In this document: positions 61,019 through 64,000 of the stretch, piece by piece
Position numbering within the stretch: the first letter of the stretch is position 1
Layout: each line of letters starts with the position of its first letter
DNA from: Argentina anserina
Lineage: Eukaryota; Streptophyta; Magnoliopsida; Rosales; Rosaceae
Assembly (NCBI RefSeq): GCF_933775445.1
Contig: NC_065876.1
Span: forward strand, 1,488,001-1,552,000
Direction: 5' to 3'
Length of the DNA stretch: 64,000 nucleotides
The notes under the pieces: generated by a model
Databases searched by the model: none
Told to the model about the DNA's origin: nothing
What the model saw: only the letters and a program-made list of their open reading frames with translations
Made by a program: the position numbers and the translations under genes

Positions 61019-62601
61019 GAGACGCCCCAAGTGTTTTTGTGTTGTACATGAAGAGAAACAATCATTCCAGTTTTCAGGAAAATTGTTCAAGTCTTTGTTT
61101 TTTTTATTTTTATTAGGAGATTGGGGGAAAACCCCCAACTAATTGTTCAGTTCTTTGTAGTTGCAGATTGAGAAAACTGTTTCGATTAGTTGTTACATTC
61201 TGATCAAAATTTCTCATAGATTGCTCATCCGCGCTAAATGATAAATGTTATTTCTGAGTTTACATAGATATGGTATATTATATACTCTTGCTCCATTGTT
61301 GTGTCATCCTTATACTTCTCTCAGTTCTCTCTGGCGATGATACTTCGAAACTGAAAATCTTATTCCCACATACTGAACATGACAAGAGTGGGGAATGTGG
61401 ATCAATCTTGTTAAGACTATACTTGGAGGTTAAACGCAACTTGATTACAGACACTCTTACACCATGCTGATGGAAGCAAGCTTGCTAGGAGGAATGAAGA
61501 TCATCAACTGTTGGCATCTGAAGAAAAGGTCGTCTTTTCCATCAATCTCCGTACCCTGTTCGCGTTCCCCACACCATTGTCGCTCTCTGCTGCCCAGCTA
61601 TGACACTATGTCCTAAATTAATTAGCTAGCTGCTCGATCCTGCCTAGCAAGTCATTTTCTCTTTATTTGCCGTGACATAACTACTGAACAAAATCGTTGC
61701 CTGCTAGCTTTGAAAAGATAAAAGTTGATCGATTATGTCCACTTCCTCTCTACACTAGCACGCCGAGAGGAAAGGGACACCGGTTTTGGTTCTACTTGTT
61801 CCAAGTCTTTGGAGACAACCACGTTACCATAAACCCTTCAACACCCTTTGCTTCGAATTCGATCTGAATATCTATATTTCGGATATATATTTTTCTCTCA
61901 ACATGAGGCAACCCTAGTATGTACTAGTACTCTCTCTGGTTGGAACCACCCCCAGAGAGTAGAGCTTCGTCTGACATGCATGTGTAACCCATGCAAATCG
62001 ATCGATCGTCCTGAAGAATTTGAATCACAGATCGATCTTCATCATGCATTTATGCTATAGAAGGTAAGCTTGGTGGTAACGTGTCTACTAATTAATAGAC
62101 AGGTTGGAGGTTTCTCCTATCAAGATCATCGACATAACTTACTGTTCGATCTGAGTCTAAATGAAAAGCCTACACTGTTCGATCCTGCAGCGCGCTGTGC
62201 ATGGACCACTGTTGAATGATATTATTGCATCGCTAGAATTCAACTAATGGGTCAGAGCTGATGCTCGCCATTCATGCATGCATGCCTAATATGCATATAG
62301 AATAGGACCGGAGCTGGCTTGCTAGCTAGGTCGGTTAATTTGATGAAAACAAGGTGGATTTCAAGCTGGAACGTACGTCAGACTGTAATATGAATATTGT
62401 CGAGTAAAAACCGAGAATATTCAACAGTAAACACAACAGCGTAACTGGTCTGTCGCCAGAGTCGATCGACCAGTGAGAATTTTAGCAGGATCATACCGAT
62501 GAAGGCAATCTAGCTCCCTTATTCAATATTATATCGGATCATATTGCACAATTCATGAACAATGTCCATACCCTAAACTCATAATCATTTTGACGAAAAA
62601 T
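61019..62601. other. Intergenic, no gene seen
   Basis: 3' UTR of the MAG2-like gene followed by AT-rich sequence. Short ORFs (61270-61470, 61848-62060) have no recognisable features. Confidence 0.55.
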
Positions 62602-63162
62602 TGTTGGCATGTATAAGTGGCGTGAAACACGCCGTGAAACACGGTCCGTGATTCACTTCGTAGATTAGTATATATAGGTTGATATGTGTATGAAGAAAAA
62701 TCAAGTAATATAACCAATTAATTCCAGTTGGTATCAGAGCCGTGCTCTGTTTTACCTGGGTTTGGTGTTTGCAGCTTCCGGTAGTCAGTCGGAATAACCG
62801 ACTGTTTTTTTTTTTCCGGCGACGTGCAGCTCACCCGAGCTCCAGAAGTCAACACCAACGAGCGTCGCTTTCCTCGTCGCTCCCGCTGCTGCAACCTCAC
62901 CTCCTCGACGCCTCGACGAGCGCCGTTCTCTTCGACACAGACGACACACCGACGAGCCCATCGACAACGACGAGCCCCTCGACACCGGCGAGCCCCTCGG
63001 TGCCTCGACAAAGCTCCGATCTCGTTGCCGTCCCGCTGCTGCAAACCACCGGCATCTCTTTCCGTCAGCATCGCCGCGTCAAGACCGCCGCATCGCGCTG
63101 CCAAAAATCACAGCTTCCGCGCCCGAAACCGACCCGCCCAGATCCGGCCCAGATCCGAGAAG

Positions 63163-63270
63163 CCCGGTCCATTCAACCCGACCCGGTCCATTTAACCCGA
63201 CCCGGTCCACTCAACCCGACCCGGTCCATTCAACCCGACCCGGTCCATTCAACCCGACCCGGTCCACTCA
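63163..63270 (+). repeat. 21-bp tandem repeats in retrotransposon leader
   Basis: About five copies of CGGTCCATTCAACCCGACC with single-base changes, between the primer-binding site and gag. An upstream GACGAGCCCMTCGACA-like repeat (about 62940-63000) adds to the low complexity. Confidence 0.9.
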
Positions 63271-63384
63271 GCTTCTATCAGTGCATACTCACCGACAGTG
63301 CAAGTGCACCGGCGACAGATTGTTCTCCCTTTCTCGCATTTTTTGCTCTCTAATCCCTGATTTTTACATTGTCTCTTTTTTTCA

Positions 63385-64000
63385 ATGGACCCTGGACATG
63401 AAGCGGAGGGTTCTCAGTTCCCTGATGTTCCGACCTTCGAAGTATCTGTCAAAGGTTCTGACAGCGGTTCATTTGGGGGCGCCAAACTCAATGGAACCAA
63501 TTTCCGTAAATGGAAACGACTTATGGCTGCTCATCTTCGCGGCATGCACAAGATGGGCCATGTCACCGGCGTCACTAAGGCTCCTAGTCCTGAGGATGTT
63601 GTTGCCTACAATAAATGGGACGACGATGATGGTCTTGTCATGTCTGTCTTGTGGAAGGCTATAAATGATGAGATAGTTGATTTGGTGGAAGCATGTGTTA
63701 CTACACAGGCAATATGGGAGACACTAGCCGGCTTATTTACTAATGACTCTGATTTCATACAGGTTCATGAGTTAATGTGCACAGCTTTGGCAATACATCA
63801 GGATGGGCAACCGGTGGCACACTATTTCACCAAACTAAAGAATATTTGGGCTGAGATTGATATGAAACGTCCTTGCATGATCAAAAATCAAGAGGATATT
63901 GTTTGGTACCAAAAAGAGAAGGAGATTGAACGAGTTCACCATTTCCTAAAAGGTCTCGATGCAAAGCATACCAGTGCAAAAAGGCGAATTGCTCCGAATG
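63385..64000 (+). CDS. gag: Copia gag polyprotein, N-terminal part, open at window end
   Basis: Frame of 205 codons from MDPGHEAEGSQ to the window edge with no stop. It has the gag (UBN2/retrotran_gag) layout: GAKLNGTNFRKWKRLMAAHL near the start, then LVMSVLWKAINDEIVDLVEA, AIWETLAGLFTNDSDFIQVH, AHYFTKLKNIWAEID and HHFLKGLD. This is the capsid part of copia polyproteins; the zinc knuckle and pol would lie downstream. The open frame suggests a fairly young element. The start was chosen as the first ATG in this frame near the conserved region. Confidence 0.85.
   Translation, partial: MDPGHEAEGSQFPDVPTFEVSVKGSDSGSFGGAKLNGTNFRKWKRLMAAHLRGMHKMGHVTGVTKAPSPEDVVAYNKWDDDDGLVMSVLWKAINDEIVDLVEACVTTQAIWETLAGLFTNDSDFIQVHELMCTALAIHQDGQPVAHYFTKLKNIWAEIDMKRPCMIKNQEDIVWYQKEKEIERVHHFLKGLDAKHTSAKRRIAPN

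Larger units (their letters stand above)
62602..64000 (+). mobile_element. 5' part of a Ty1/copia-type LTR retrotransposon
   Basis: A primer-binding site TTGGTATCAGAGCC at 62728, complementary to initiator-Met tRNA, follows an LTR end (TTAATTCCA, 62726). A plausible LTR start is TGTTGGCATG at 62602, giving a short LTR of about 125 bp, which is tentative. A long GC-rich leader with tandem repeats follows, then a gag frame from 63385 to the window end. The 3' part is outside the window, so LTR length, target duplication and completeness cannot be checked. Confidence 0.8.

Noticed and set aside
62742..63353. 203-residue ORF rich in Pro/Ser/Arg
   Set aside because: It starts at the retrotransposon primer-binding site and covers the repetitive leader; the true gag frame begins at 63385.

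Overview
The window is plant nuclear DNA from a eudicot. Genes are intron-rich with GT-AG introns, intergenic DNA is AT-rich, and there are nested LTR retrotransposons, hAT-type elements and plant-only families (IQD, PRE-type HLH, F-box/kelch, DUF295, plant mobile domain). Overall composition and gene order would suit a Rosaceae genome, but nothing in the sequence proves the species. All exon coordinates below were worked out by hand from splice sites and reading-frame continuity.

Left part (1-24.5 kb): a broken copy of an ABCA exon block fused to a DUF295 (F-box type) pseudogene (1-1.3 kb); an uncharacterised basic Ser/Lys-rich protein on the minus strand (1.9-3.8 kb); an IQD calmodulin-binding scaffold gene (about 5.8-9.4 kb); a minus-strand relic of a large ABCA1-type transporter C-terminus (10.1-10.6 kb); and two intact 18-exon half-size ABCA transporter genes in tandem (12.0-18.6 and 19.5-24.5 kb), with a decayed third tail between them. 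The locus has clearly grown by duplication and decay of ABCA sequence.

Middle part (25-35 kb): an aldose 1-epimerase (galactose mutarotase) pseudogene with a 710-bp hAT-type element inserted in a coding exon (8-bp target duplication visible); a RING-H2 protein; VPS29 of the retromer; a second hAT-type MITE with a perfect 8-bp target duplication; and a PRE-type atypical HLH gene (growth and brassinosteroid/gibberellin signalling). 35.4-39.3 kb is a chain of inverted-repeat (foldback) elements separated by (TA)n tracts. One of them is split by a 2.7-kb solo LTR with TTTTG target duplications.

Right part (39-64 kb): a long stretch without recognisable genes (39.3-46.5 kb); a degenerate LTR retrotransposon (46.6-51.5 kb) carrying an antisense, broken plant-mobile-domain ORF, ending a few hundred bases upstream of a SKIP11-like F-box/kelch gene (52.6-54.1 kb); a MAG2/RINT1-TIP20 family gene (57.8-61.0 kb) for Golgi-to-ER tethering; and the 5' end of a Ty1/copia-type element (PBS, leader with 21-bp repeats, gag) that runs off the window.

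The genes do not form one pathway. VPS29 and MAG2 both act in endomembrane trafficking and the two ABCA genes are paralogues; the rest is ordinary plant gene neighbourhood. I found no convincing wholly new system. The most unusual items are the antisense PMD ORF inside an LTR element, the TA-separated foldback chain with its nested LTR, the acidic replacement of a luminal-loop exon in the second ABCA gene, and two probable GC-AG introns.
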